From: Gemmatimonas sp.
GTDB lineage: Bacteria > Gemmatimonadota > Gemmatimonadetes > Gemmatimonadales > Gemmatimonadaceae
DNA: 64,000 nt
Direction of reading: 5' to 3'
NCBI GenBank assembly: GCA_021154325.1
Contig: JAJKIR010000206.1
Location: 1-64,000 of the forward strand
Shown: positions 46,015-55,484 of the stretch, in pieces
How positions within the stretch are numbered: the stretch's first letter is position 1
Layout: every line of letters starts with the position of its first letter
Notes under the pieces: generated by a model
What the model saw: only the letters and a program-made list of their open reading frames with translations
Database searches by the model: none
Told to the model about the DNA's origin: nothing
Program-made: the position numbers and the translations under genes

Positions 46015-46374
46015 TCACGATGTGGCCCATTGCCGCCACTCGTCCTCGGCGACACCAATCGTCAACCCCTTGGCACCCGGTCCGATCTGTCGGACGAGCG
46101 GCATCCGGAGCAACAACGGCTCCTCGGACAGCTTGTCGAGCCATCGTTCCTCCGACAGACTGGCCGAGCGGAGGCCCAGCTCGCCATAGACGCGCGACGT
46201 ACGATCGATGAGCGCGTCGACACCGAAGCGCTGCGCGAATCGCCGCAGTTCTTGCGCGGAAGCGGCTCGGTCCATGAAATCGACGAAGTGCGTTCTGATC
46301 CGGCGTTCTGAGAAGAAGCGCAGTGCCTTTCTGGTCTCAGCGCTCTTCTTCACTCCGAAAACCTGAACTTCCAT
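46015..46374 (-). CDS. ArsC/Spx-family thioredoxin-fold protein lacking the usual active-site Cys
   Basis: MEVQVFGVKKSAETRKALRFFSERRIRTHFVDF...RTSRVYGELGL; LLRMPLVR. Confidence 0.75.
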   Translation of the reverse strand: MEVQVFGVKKSAETRKALRFFSERRIRTHFVDFMDRAASAQELRRFAQRFGVDALIDRTSRVYGELGLRSASLSEERWLDKLSEEPLLLRMPLVRQIGPGAKGLTIGVAEDEWRQWATS

Positions 46375-46390
46375 CGATTAGGTTGCCTTC

Positions 46391-47458
46391 GTGCGCCGGC
46401 TCAGGCGACAGATAGAAGAATCCGTGTCACGCACCCCTCGCGAAGTTACGTATCGGCCTGCGTGGTGGGTACCCGGCCCGCACGCGCAGACGCTCTGGGG
46501 CAAGTTCGCTCGGCGCGCGGCGCCACTCCCCACCCGCGTCGAGCGTTGGTCGACGCCCGACGGTGATTTCATCGACATCCTCCGGCTCGATTCGCCAAGT
46601 CCCGGCGCGCCGCGTCTCTTCCTGCTGCACGGGTTGGAGGGCACCATCCGGTCTCACTACGTCGGCGGGCTGCTGCACGTAGCGCAAAATCGCGGCTGGG
46701 GAGCGGACATGCTCATTTTCCGGGGTTGTGGCGACGAACCGAATCAGGCCCGACGCTTCTACCACTCCGGTGAAACAACCGATCTCGCATTTGCCGTGGA
46801 CAAGATTCTGTCCGAAGATCCCGACGTCGATCTCGTGATGTGCGGAGTGTCCCTGGGCGGAAACGTCCTGTTGAAGTGGTTGGGCGAGCGGCCGGAGATT
46901 ATCCCAGCCCGCGTCAGGGCAGCGGTGGCAATCTCCGTCCCGTTCGATCTGGAGCGTGGCTCGCGCCACATCTCGCGCGGCTTCTCGCGGGTGTACGAGC
47001 GTCATTTCCTGCGCACACTGAGACGCAAAGCCGAGGCGAAGCTCACCCGATACCCTGATCTCTTCGATCGAGCTGCTCTCAGTCGGGCGCGCACGCTGTA
47101 CGACTTCGACGACGTAGTCACGGGGCCAGTTCACGGATTCCGAGACGCTCACGACTACTACAAGCGTTCGAGCTCGCTGCGGTTCCTGCGTCACATCCAA
47201 CGGCCAACGCTTTTGCTGAGCTCACGGGATGACCCGTTCCTACCTCGCGCAGTGCTCGATGAAGTTGCCGAAATCGCGCGGGAGAATTCTTGTTTGACGG
47301 TCGAGTTCACCCGGGGCGGTGGACACGTCGGCTTCGTTCATGGGGTGCCCTGGCGCCCGCTCTACTATGCCGAGCAGCGAGTCGATGAATTCCTTTCCTC
47401 GAATCTCGCGCTGGCTCGGCGGCACGGCGAACCCGGGCCCTCGGCGCTCGGTCGCTGA
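46391..47458 (+). CDS. YheT-like alpha/beta hydrolase
   Basis: PAWWVPGPHAQTLWGKF, LFLLHGLEGTIRSHYVGGL, VMCGVSLGGNVLLKWLGE. Confidence 0.9.
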   Translation: MRRLRRQIEESVSRTPREVTYRPAWWVPGPHAQTLWGKFARRAAPLPTRVERWSTPDGDFIDILRLDSPSPGAPRLFLLHGLEGTIRSHYVGGLLHVAQNRGWGADMLIFRGCGDEPNQARRFYHSGETTDLAFAVDKILSEDPDVDLVMCGVSLGGNVLLKWLGERPEIIPARVRAAVAISVPFDLERGSRHISRGFSRVYERHFLRTLRRKAEAKLTRYPDLFDRAALSRARTLYDFDDVVTGPVHGFRDAHDYYKRSSSLRFLRHIQRPTLLLSSRDDPFLPRAVLDEVAEIARENSCLTVEFTRGGGHVGFVHGVPWRPLYYAEQRVDEFLSSNLALARRHGEPGPSALGR

Positions 47459-47616
47459 GTTCCGAGAACCGTCCTTCCTGCACTTTCCTTTGATCTTGCC
47501 GAGGACCACATTCCCGACTCGGAGTGGTCGCTCGACTCGCGCCTCGATTCGTCAAATCATTCTGTTGGAGCGTCCGCTACTGGCTGGCGATCTCACTCGG
47601 AGAAAACCACGTCTCG

Positions 47617-48144
47617 ATGATCGTTCTCTATATCGCCTCGTTCATTGTTGGCCTGTTGATTGGCGTTGCCGTGATGCTCTTCGGAATCGAGCGGCGGCCG
47701 CGCGCGGACGCAGCAGGGGCCGGCGTCTCCTTGCGCGGATGGATCCCTCTCGCGGCCGCTTTCGCCATGGGTTTCGGCGTGGCTGGCTATTCAATTTCGC
47801 GGGCTTTATCCAGCGCGGGCGCGCTCGTTGCCTCATTGGCGGCTGGCGTGGTGGCTGCCGGCCTCGTGCGCTGGTTGGTGGCAAAATCGGCTTCGATGCC
47901 GGTGGAGCACGATGTCGACGATGAGCGCTACGTGCTGCAGGGACACGTGGCTCGCGTCGTCTCGTCCATCGCCGCCGGACACGAGGGTCGTATCAGCTTC
48001 GACTACGGCAGCGAGCAACGAACGCTGCGTGCTCGGAGTTTGGACGACGTTGCGGTTGCTGAAGGTACCGAAGTGGTGATCGAGCGAATCGAAGGCGATC
48101 TGGCGTACGTTGAGCCTTGGCTTCAGGTCGAACAGCGGCTCTAG
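47617..48144 (+). CDS. NfeD-like membrane protein
   Basis: Four hydrophobic segments followed by OB-like GHVARVVSSIAAGHEGRISFDYGSEQRTLRARS. Confidence 0.65.
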   Translation: MIVLYIASFIVGLLIGVAVMLFGIERRPRADAAGAGVSLRGWIPLAAAFAMGFGVAGYSISRALSSAGALVASLAAGVVAAGLVRWLVAKSASMPVEHDVDDERYVLQGHVARVVSSIAAGHEGRISFDYGSEQRTLRARSLDDVAVAEGTEVVIERIEGDLAYVEPWLQVEQRL

Positions 48145-48162
48145 CCGAGAGGAGAAGTCCTG

Positions 48163-48447
48163 ATGTCGGACGCGGTCATCTTTGCCGTCATCTTCGTCGG
48201 CTTCTTCGTGCTGCGTCTGATCGCGGCGACCGTCGTCTTCTTCTTCATTCTGCCCGAGGGTGACCGCTGCCCCAACTGTGATGCGGTCACGCTGCGGGTC
48301 AAATCGCGCGGTTGGAATCTCGTTATGCCCTGGTTTCGAACCAGTTGGTGCTACGAGTGCGGCTGGCACGGGCTCCTGCGCCATGGTCACCTCACGCCGA
48401 CTGCCCCCGTGACCGTGGCGTCGAAGCAGGGCACGAGAAAGTCATGA
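48163..48447 (+). CDS. Small membrane protein with zinc-ribbon-like CPNC...CYEC
   Basis: N-terminal TM, two CxxC. Confidence 0.65.
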   Translation: MSDAVIFAVIFVGFFVLRLIAATVVFFFILPEGDRCPNCDAVTLRVKSRGWNLVMPWFRTSWCYECGWHGLLRHGHLTPTAPVTVASKQGTRKS

Positions 48448-48750
48448 TTGTCGTGGCGGCCCGCTGTCGGTCGCGGCGCAAAAAATTCTGAGCCACTCCG
48501 GCCAATTGCCACTCAGCTCGAAGAAGTCTTCGAAGTAAGCGAGGCCACTCGACTCGAGCTCACTGATGAGGTCTGTGAGCGTGTTCTCGCCGGCGATTGG
48601 TCCTATCGCTATGAGAGTGCCTTCGACCCTGAACTCCTCTGGAGTTAGGCTGAGACGCGCATCGATCGATGCCCGATCGAGACCGCTCTTCTCGTAGGCC
48701 GAGCGGCGGATGAACAGCGTTGGCGCACCGCTTGGGACGGCTAGTGGCAT
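48442..48750 (-). CDS. Hypothetical protein
   Basis: Open frame with reasonable composition between convergent/divergent genes; start uncertain. Confidence 0.5.
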   Translation of the reverse strand: MPLAVPSGAPTLFIRRSAYEKSGLDRASIDARLSLTPEEFRVEGTLIAIGPIAGENTLTDLISELESSGLAYFEDFFELSGNWPEWLRIFCAATDSGPPRQS

Positions 48751-48793
48751 GGCGTTTTGGCTCTCGGTGTGGACCTGAGTATAGCTTTCCTCG

Positions 48794-50743
48794 ATGCCTT
48801 CCTCGACCTCGCCTTCCCCGACCGCGCGCTTCGAAGCGGAGTTGGACGTGATCGTCGTTGGAGCCGGCCATGCCGGAACCGAGGCCGCGGTGGCCGCAGC
48901 GCGAGCTGGCGCGCGCGTCGCCATCGTGACGAGCGCGCTCGAAACGATCGGTCAGATGTCCTGCAATCCGGCGATCGGGGGCGTGGCGAAAGGCACCGTC
49001 GTTCGCGAAGTCGATGCGCTCGGCGGAATAATGGCGCGTGCAACCGACCTTGCGATGCTTCAGTTTCGGATGCTGAATCGCAGCAAGGGACCAGCAGTGT
49101 GGGCGCCGCGGGCGCAGTGCGACAGGGGCCTGTACCGCCGAGCCGTCCGACAGTTGCTCGAGGAGCACGCACGCATAACGACGGTGCAGGGAACGGTCGC
49201 CCGTCTCCTTCTCGATTCGGATTCACGCTCCGTCGCCGGAGTCGAGACTCTCGAGGGACGGCGCTTCGCCGCGCGCTGTGTCGTTATCACTACGGGGACC
49301 TTCCTGCGCGGCCGCATTCACATCGGCACCGAGACGAAGTTTTCCGGTGGTCGCGCCGGGGAGACGGCCGCAACGCACCTTGCCGAACAGCTCGAGGCGG
49401 TTGGCCTAACAGTGGCGCGATTCAAGACCGGCACGCCACCGCGAATTGACGGCCGCACAGTCGACTTCTCTCGATTGGAGCGCCAGGAGAGTGAGATCGA
49501 TCTGTTTGACTATTCGTGGTCGCACTTCTGGCCAGAGCCGCGTCAGCGAGGTGAGATCACGAGGCACCCGCGACAGCTCCCGTGCTGGATCACTTTTCTC
49601 GGGGGGCCGGGCAAGCAGCTGATCGCGGAGAACATCGGCAGATCTGCCATGTATGGAGGCGCGATTGCTTCGCGAGGACCGCGTTACTGTCCCTCCGTCG
49701 AAGATAAGATCGTCAAGTTTCCCGCAGCCGAGCGACACCAGATTTTCCTGGAGCCCGAGGGGCACGATACCTCGGAGCTATACGTGAATGGCCTGTCGAC
49801 ATCGCTCCCGGCCGACGTGCAGCTTCAGATCCTCGGGACGATCCCCGGCCTCGAGAACGTGCGCATGACGCGGGCGGGATACGCAATCGAGTACGACTAT
49901 TACCCCCCGACGCAGCTCGACGCGACGCTTCAGGTGCGGACGCTGCGCGGGTTGTATTTCGCAGGTCAGATCAACGGCACAACGGGGTACGAAGAGGCCG
50001 CGGGACAGGGCACGATCGCCGGTCTGAATGCGGGGCTCACGGCACTTCATCGTGCGCCCGTCATCCTCGGCCGCGAGTCCTCGTACATCGGCGTGCTCGT
50101 CGATGATCTGGTCTCGCGGGGGGTCGACGAGCCATATCGGCTGTTCACGTCACGGTCGGAGTTTCGCCTAACGGTTCGCCAGGACAACGCCCTTCGCCGA
50201 CTGTCGCCGCTTGCGCGCGAGCTCGGATTGTATGATCAGCGCGAGCAGGATGTCATCGCCCGAAGGCTGGCCTCGGAGGACGCCGCGCGACGGACCGCCG
50301 ACGATACGAGTATCTCACCCGCCGCCGCGCAGGCGGTACTGACTCGTGCGGGCAGCACGGCGCTCTCGCATGCTGTCAGGATCTCGGAGGTCGTGAAGCG
50401 GCAGGGCGTGTCGCTCAGCGATCTCTTCCAGGCCTCCGGCGTCGGCGAGACACTCGACCGCGACGCTGTTCTCACGGCGGAGTTGGAGATCAAGTATTCA
50501 GGGTACTTCGAGCGCGAGCGCGAGCAGGCGGAGAAGATGCGTCGTATGGGCCAGTTCCGATTGGATGTCGGGCTGCCTTACGAGGAGATGCTGTCGCTCT
50601 CCTTCGAGGCGCGGCAAAAGCTCTCGACCGCGCGCCCACAAACGCTGGCGCAGGCGTCGCGCATCCCGGGCGTGAGCCCCACCGATCTGCAGAATCTGCT
50701 GATCGAGATCGAGAAGCGTCGCCGTCAGTCCGCGGCCATTTAG
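48794..50743 (+). CDS. mnmG: tRNA uridine-5-carboxymethylaminomethyl(34) synthesis enzyme MnmG
   Basis: [68 protein letters not shown]. Confidence 0.97.
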   Translation: MPSSTSPSPTARFEAELDVIVVGAGHAGTEAAVAAARAGARVAIVTSALETIGQMSCNPAIGGVAKGTVVREVDALGGIMARATDLAMLQFRMLNRSKGPAVWAPRAQCDRGLYRRAVRQLLEEHARITTVQGTVARLLLDSDSRSVAGVETLEGRRFAARCVVITTGTFLRGRIHIGTETKFSGGRAGETAATHLAEQLEAVGLTVARFKTGTPPRIDGRTVDFSRLERQESEIDLFDYSWSHFWPEPRQRGEITRHPRQLPCWITFLGGPGKQLIAENIGRSAMYGGAIASRGPRYCPSVEDKIVKFPAAERHQIFLEPEGHDTSELYVNGLSTSLPADVQLQILGTIPGLENVRMTRAGYAIEYDYYPPTQLDATLQVRTLRGLYFAGQINGTTGYEEAAGQGTIAGLNAGLTALHRAPVILGRESSYIGVLVDDLVSRGVDEPYRLFTSRSEFRLTVRQDNALRRLSPLARELGLYDQREQDVIARRLASEDAARRTADDTSISPAAAQAVLTRAGSTALSHAVRISEVVKRQGVSLSDLFQASGVGETLDRDAVLTAELEIKYSGYFEREREQAEKMRRMGQFRLDVGLPYEEMLSLSFEARQKLSTARPQTLAQASRIPGVSPTDLQNLLIEIEKRRRQSAAI

Positions 50744-50854
50744 CTTCCACACTTGCTCACCGGCCGGCCCGTGCTCTCTGTTTGGGGGGCGGCGGATCCG
50801 GGATCTCAGGTGCGAGCACGGGGTAGGTGGTCTCGAGTCCACGCCGGAGGTACC

Positions 50855-51586
50855 ATGAGAGGCGCGTCTTACATCGCAATATTTAGCGTATGCACAATTC
50901 TCGCGAGCACCGCATCCGTCGCCGCGGCGCAGGCAGCGCGACCGGACAGCGGTCGCGCTGACATCGTCACTGCCGCTACAGGCGAGGCGCAGTTCGTCCC
51001 CGATCGGGCGGCGGTGTACGTCGGCGTCGAGACGCGTGCGGCAACGGCGGCAGCCGCTGCGCGTGACAACGCGCAACGACAACGGGCCGTAATCGATGCC
51101 GTTGTCGCAGCGGGCGTCTCCCGCGAGCAGATATCCACGGAGAACTACAGCGTCACCCCGAACACGCGTTACGACCAAGCCACGCAGCGGAGCACTGTGA
51201 TCGGTTACATCGTGAGCAACGTGGTGCGCGTCGAGGTGCGACGAATCGATCAGGTGGCCGGCGTGCTCGATGCTGCGCTGGCAAAAGGAGCGAATCAGAT
51301 CAACTCTTTGGATTTCTTCGCGTCGAACAGCGATTCCGTGCGGCATGCGGCGATCACCCAGGGAGTGGCGCGTGCTCGCGCCGACGCGGAGACGCTCGCG
51401 CGCGCCGCTGGAGGCTCGCTCGGTGCACTGATCGAATTGAGCACGGCCGACGCTGGCCCTCGGCCGATGTACCGACTGGACGTTCGCAGCACGATGGCCA
51501 CGGCGGCTCCGACGCCAATCGAGCCAGGCCAGCAGCGGGTGCAAGTTACGGTCAACGCTCGCTGGCGATTCACTCCAGGGCGTTGA
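50855..51586 (+). CDS. SIMPL (DUF541)-domain periplasmic protein
   Basis: Signal peptide; ATGEAQFVPDRAAVYVGVETRA..., TENYSVTPNTRYD, KGANQINSLDF. Confidence 0.85.
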   Translation: MRGASYIAIFSVCTILASTASVAAAQAARPDSGRADIVTAATGEAQFVPDRAAVYVGVETRAATAAAAARDNAQRQRAVIDAVVAAGVSREQISTENYSVTPNTRYDQATQRSTVIGYIVSNVVRVEVRRIDQVAGVLDAALAKGANQINSLDFFASNSDSVRHAAITQGVARARADAETLARAAGGSLGALIELSTADAGPRPMYRLDVRSTMATAAPTPIEPGQQRVQVTVNARWRFTPGR

Positions 51587-51678
51587 GCACCGGTACTAGC
51601 GCCACTTAGGCGCCAGTATACCATGATCCACGTGGCAGCGCCTGCAAGTTATTGACGCGCGGCTGGTCGCGATCTAGA

Positions 51679-51694
51679 GGTTCCACGTGAAACC
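51679..51694. promoter_or_regulatory. parS-like site 1
   Basis: GGTTCCACGTGAAACC vs consensus TGTTTCACGTGAAACA (13 of 16). Confidence 0.85.
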
Positions 51695-51719
51695 TCCCAG
51701 ATCCGGGTTTGGTGAGGAT

Positions 51720-51735
51720 CGTTTCACGTGGAACA
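51720..51735. promoter_or_regulatory. parS-like site 2
   Basis: CGTTTCACGTGGAACA vs TGTTTCACGTGAAACA (14 of 16). Confidence 0.88.
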
Positions 51736-51800
51736 CAGATCGTGGCTGCGCGAAACCCGGCCGTGCGTATATTCCGGCGTCTCCGACACGCTTGAGTTCT

Positions 51801-52643
51801 GTGGCGCGAATCATCGCTGTTGCGAATCAAAAGGGTGGCGTGGGAAAGACCACGACCGCCGTCAACCTCGCCGCGAGCCTGGCTGCGGCTGAGCAACGAA
51901 CGCTGCTCGTCGACGGTGACCCTCAGGGGAACGCGACGAGCGGACTGGGAATCGATCGCGAGTCAATCACCGCGACCGTCTACGACGTCCTGATCGGAAG
52001 CACGTCGGCCACGAACGCGATAATGCGCGAGGTGCAGTTCCGGCACCTCGATCTTCTGCCCGCCACGCCGGAGCTTGCCGGGGCCGAGGTGGAGCTCGTC
52101 GACCATCCAAAGCGAGACAGCGCCATGCGATCCGCCCTCGCGGAGATCTCATCGGCTTACGATTACATACTGATCGACTGTCCGCCGTCCTTGAGCCTCA
52201 TCACAGTCAACATGCTCGCAGCCGCCGATGCCTTACTGATTCCGGTGCAGTGCGAGTACTACGCGCTCGAGGGTTTGTCGCAGTTGCTCAATACAGTGCA
52301 CCTCGTACAGCGCAGCGTGAACGAGGCCTTGGCGATCGATGGTGTGCTGTTGACGATGTACGACGCGCGACTGAACCTCTCCCGCCAAGTCGCTGCGGAG
52401 GCGCGTGAATATTTCGGCGCGAAGGTCTTTGAGACTGTTATTCCCCGCAATGTTCGACTCGCCGAGGCGCCGAGCTTTGGCAAGCCGATCATTCTTTACG
52501 ACGTCGCATCGGTCGGTGCTCAGGCTTACATGGGCGTTGCCCGAGAGCTGCTTGAGCGCGCGTCTGCGTGGCGCGATCAGTCCTCGCAGACATTCGTTGG
52601 GGGTGTCGCTCTGCCTGACAATCACTCGGAGCGTACCGCATGA
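51801..52643 (+). CDS. parA: Chromosome-partitioning ATPase ParA/Soj
   Basis: ARIIAVANQKGGVGKTTTAVNLAASLA deviant Walker A; LIDCPPSLSLITVNML; GTG start. Confidence 0.96.
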   Translation: MARIIAVANQKGGVGKTTTAVNLAASLAAAEQRTLLVDGDPQGNATSGLGIDRESITATVYDVLIGSTSATNAIMREVQFRHLDLLPATPELAGAEVELVDHPKRDSAMRSALAEISSAYDYILIDCPPSLSLITVNMLAAADALLIPVQCEYYALEGLSQLLNTVHLVQRSVNEALAIDGVLLTMYDARLNLSRQVAAEAREYFGAKVFETVIPRNVRLAEAPSFGKPIILYDVASVGAQAYMGVARELLERASAWRDQSSQTFVGGVALPDNHSERTA

Positions 52644-53533
52644 GTGCCGAAAAACAGCGTCGCCTTGGCCGCGGGCTCGAAGCACTTATTGGCTCAGCGC
52701 AGCCGCCTTCGAGCGGCACGAGCGAGTTACAGCGGATCCCGACTGCGCGTATTCGACCAAATCCGTACCAACCAAGAAGAGAGTTCGATCCAGCGGCCCT
52801 GGCCGAACTCGAGGCGTCCATAAAGGCCAATGGCCTGCTGCAGCCCATCACAGTCCGCCGCAAGGGCGACAGCTATGAGTTGATCGCTGGGGAGAGAAGG
52901 CTACGCGCAATTCGCAGCCTGGAATGGAAGGATGTGCCCGCTGTTGTTCGTGATTTCGACGACCAGACTATGCTGGTACTGGCGTTGGTGGAGAATCTTC
53001 AGCGCGCTGACCTCAATCCCATTGAGGAGGCACGCGGGTACCAGCGGCTCCTCGGGGAATTTTCGCTGACGCACCAAGAGGTCGCCGACGCAGTTGGCAA
53101 AGATCGCAGTACCATTACGAACCTGCTTCGCGTCCTGACTTTGCCCGACCATGTGCAGCAACTCGTGGAGTCAGGGAAGCTTTCCGCCGGGCACGCTCGG
53201 ACCCTCGCAGGCTTGGACCATTCGGACGTACTCGCGCTTGCCGAGCAGATCGTGACTGGCAGTCTCAGCGTTCGCCAAACGGAAGAGCTCGTGCGCAAGA
53301 ACCGCAATGGGCCGACTCCAGCACGGAAACGCTCGGAGGCCGTTGCGGTTAAGCGCCCTGCCATCGTACGGCAACTCGAAGACGAGCTGAGACATTACTT
53401 GCAAACCGATGTGCAAATCGAGTTGAGTGGGGAGGAAAAAGGTGTTGTCCGCGTCTCCTTCTACTCGCCTGATGATCTAGAGCGAATCATGGGGCTGATG
53501 ATTCGAAACCGCCCCCCGGATATCGAGACATAA
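52640..53533 (+). CDS. parB: Chromosome-partitioning protein ParB/Spo0J
   Basis: RRLGRGLEALIGS, IRPNPYQPRREFDPAALAELEASIKANGLLQPI, GERRLRA, HTH. Confidence 0.97.
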   Translation: MSAEKQRRLGRGLEALIGSAQPPSSGTSELQRIPTARIRPNPYQPRREFDPAALAELEASIKANGLLQPITVRRKGDSYELIAGERRLRAIRSLEWKDVPAVVRDFDDQTMLVLALVENLQRADLNPIEEARGYQRLLGEFSLTHQEVADAVGKDRSTITNLLRVLTLPDHVQQLVESGKLSAGHARTLAGLDHSDVLALAEQIVTGSLSVRQTEELVRKNRNGPTPARKRSEAVAVKRPAIVRQLEDELRHYLQTDVQIELSGEEKGVVRVSFYSPDDLERIMGLMIRNRPPDIET

Positions 53534-53587
53534 TGTAGCCCGTATAGCAGTATCATAGCGACAGTGCTGAGGCTAGAGGTGTGAATC

Positions 53588-54700
53588 GTGCTTCCTGGCA
53601 CATCGGTTGGCGCCGAGAATTCCACAGACATGCAACTGCCTCTTCCATCGCAACTTAGGGTGAAGTGTCGAATTCGGACTACAGTGTTTTCCACCCTCTT
53701 CCACATCGCCGTCTTCACATACGCGGCCGCCCTGGGAGGTTGTTCGAGTCGGGGACAGCGGTCCACAACTGATTCGTCGAGCCAAGCCACCAGCTTTAAG
53801 GTGGCTCTTCTCACCCCCGGCGCCATTTCAGACCAGTCGTGGAACGGCGGCGCCTACCAAGGCCTGCTTCGGATTCGCGACTCCCTCGGCGCCCAGATCA
53901 GCCACATTCAAACCAAAACGCCAGCCGAGTTCGAGGAAAATTTCCGCCAGTACGGAAACCAGCACTTCGATCTCGTCTTCGGGCACGGTTTCGAGTTTCA
54001 GGACGCGGCGCGCGCCGTAGCTCCTTCGTATCCCGCCACGCAGTACGTCGTGACATCAGGCAACACGAGCAGTGGGAACGTGAGCGGAATGGTTTTCGGC
54101 TTCGCGGAACCGTCGTATCTCGCGGGGATGATCGCCGGCACCATGACGCGCACCAATCGACTCGGCGTGATTGGCGGCACCGAGCTGCCTCCGGTTCGCG
54201 AAAGCTTCGTTGCCTTCGAGGAGGGGGTGCACAGCGTCAATGCCGCCGCGAAAGTCGTCACGGCCTACATCGGAAACTGGGACGATGTAAGCGCTGGCAA
54301 GGAACAGGCGCTTGCTCAGCTGGCGAGCGGCGTCGACGTCATCTTCCAGAATGCCGACGCCGCCGGACTCGGAATTTTTCAGGCGGTGCGAGAAGCAACA
54401 GGCGCATTCGTATTCGGCACAAATTCGAATCAGAACGACATTGCGCCGGAAGTCACGCTCGGAAGCGTGGCGATCGACCTCCCGCATGCCTTTCTCACGG
54501 TTGCGCGCCAGGTCCGGAACCACACCTTCACGCCGGGAATCATCAAGCTTGGTATGCGGGAGCAGGTCGTGGATCTCGTTCTGAACCCCCGATTGAGCTC
54601 GCGGATCCCGAGTGCGACGCGCAAGGCGGTCGACTCGGCGCGGGCGCTGATTGCTGCCGGGAAGTTCTCACGCCCGAGCGCCTCAGCGGCCGCTCGTTAG
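53588..54700 (+). CDS. BMP-family ABC transporter substrate-binding lipoprotein
   Basis: VALLTPGAISDQSWNGGAYQGL, DLVFGHGFEFQDAA, YLAGMIAGTMTRTNRLGVIGG; start uncertain (53630 possible). Confidence 0.9.
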   Translation: MLPGTSVGAENSTDMQLPLPSQLRVKCRIRTTVFSTLFHIAVFTYAAALGGCSSRGQRSTTDSSSQATSFKVALLTPGAISDQSWNGGAYQGLLRIRDSLGAQISHIQTKTPAEFEENFRQYGNQHFDLVFGHGFEFQDAARAVAPSYPATQYVVTSGNTSSGNVSGMVFGFAEPSYLAGMIAGTMTRTNRLGVIGGTELPPVRESFVAFEEGVHSVNAAAKVVTAYIGNWDDVSAGKEQALAQLASGVDVIFQNADAAGLGIFQAVREATGAFVFGTNSNQNDIAPEVTLGSVAIDLPHAFLTVARQVRNHTFTPGIIKLGMREQVVDLVLNPRLSSRIPSATRKAVDSARALIAAGKFSRPSASAAAR

Positions 54701-54710
54701 GCTGCCCGCG

Positions 54711-55484
54711 ATGCCTCGCTCTCGAGACATAGCTGATCGACTCGACGCGCTACTCCTTACCGCCGAGATCCCCGATTATCCGGCCGCGCTGAACGGGCTC
54801 CAATTCGCGAGCCGGGGCAATGTTCGTCGCGTTGCCACGGCGGTCGACTTCTCATCTCATGTCATCCGCGAAGCAATCGCCGCTCGAGCCGAGATGCTGC
54901 TCGTTCATCACGGCATGTTCTGGGGTGGGCTGCAACCAATTACCGGCCTCACTTACGAGCGTTACGCGACACTCATGAGCCACGACGTCGCCGTTTACTC
55001 CGCGCATCTGCCGCTCGACGTCCACCCCGAGTTCGGAAACAATGCGCTTCTGGCCCGCCAACTGGGCCTGGAGCCCTCGGCGGGATTCGCACGGTACAAA
55101 ACCATTGACGTAGGCCTGAGCGGCCGCGCGGATGTGGACACAGCAACGTTGGCGGATCGAGCGCGCCAACTCGCGCATGAAGCGGGAGGCGAAATCGTGG
55201 CTACGCCATTCGCCAGCAATCGCAGAACTCGGCATTGGGCCATCTGCACTGGCGCCGGAGCAGACGCTGACACCATTCGTGAGGCTGCCGATCGCGGCAT
55301 CGACACCATGATCGTCGGCGAGGGACCACATCACACCGCCGTGCAGGCCCGGGACTTGGGCATCGTGGTCGTCTACGCCGGTCACTACGCCACTGAGACG
55401 TTAGGCATCCGCGCCCTCGGCGATTTCGTGGCGCGGGAGTTCGGCGTCGAGACCCAGTTCCTCGACGCGCCGACGGGACTATGA
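54711..55484 (+). CDS. Nif3-like dinuclear metal center protein
   Basis: NGLQFASRGNVRRVATAVDFS, LLVHHGMFWGG, YSAHLPLDVHPEFGNNALLA, GEGPHHTAVQARDLGIVVVYAGHYATE. Confidence 0.92.
   Translation: MPRSRDIADRLDALLLTAEIPDYPAALNGLQFASRGNVRRVATAVDFSSHVIREAIAARAEMLLVHHGMFWGGLQPITGLTYERYATLMSHDVAVYSAHLPLDVHPEFGNNALLARQLGLEPSAGFARYKTIDVGLSGRADVDTATLADRARQLAHEAGGEIVATPFASNRRTRHWAICTGAGADADTIREAADRGIDTMIVGEGPHHTAVQARDLGIVVVYAGHYATETLGIRALGDFVAREFGVETQFLDAPTGL

Noticed and set aside
50498-51544. 348-aa minus-strand ORF spanning mnmG end and SIMPL gene
   Set aside because: Crosses two supported plus-strand genes, Arg/His-rich shadow composition
53588-54732. Alternative overlapping frame 53839..54732 (297 aa) in the BMP lipoprotein gene
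   Set aside because: Arg-rich out-of-frame ORF without motifs; the in-frame BMP domain is convincing
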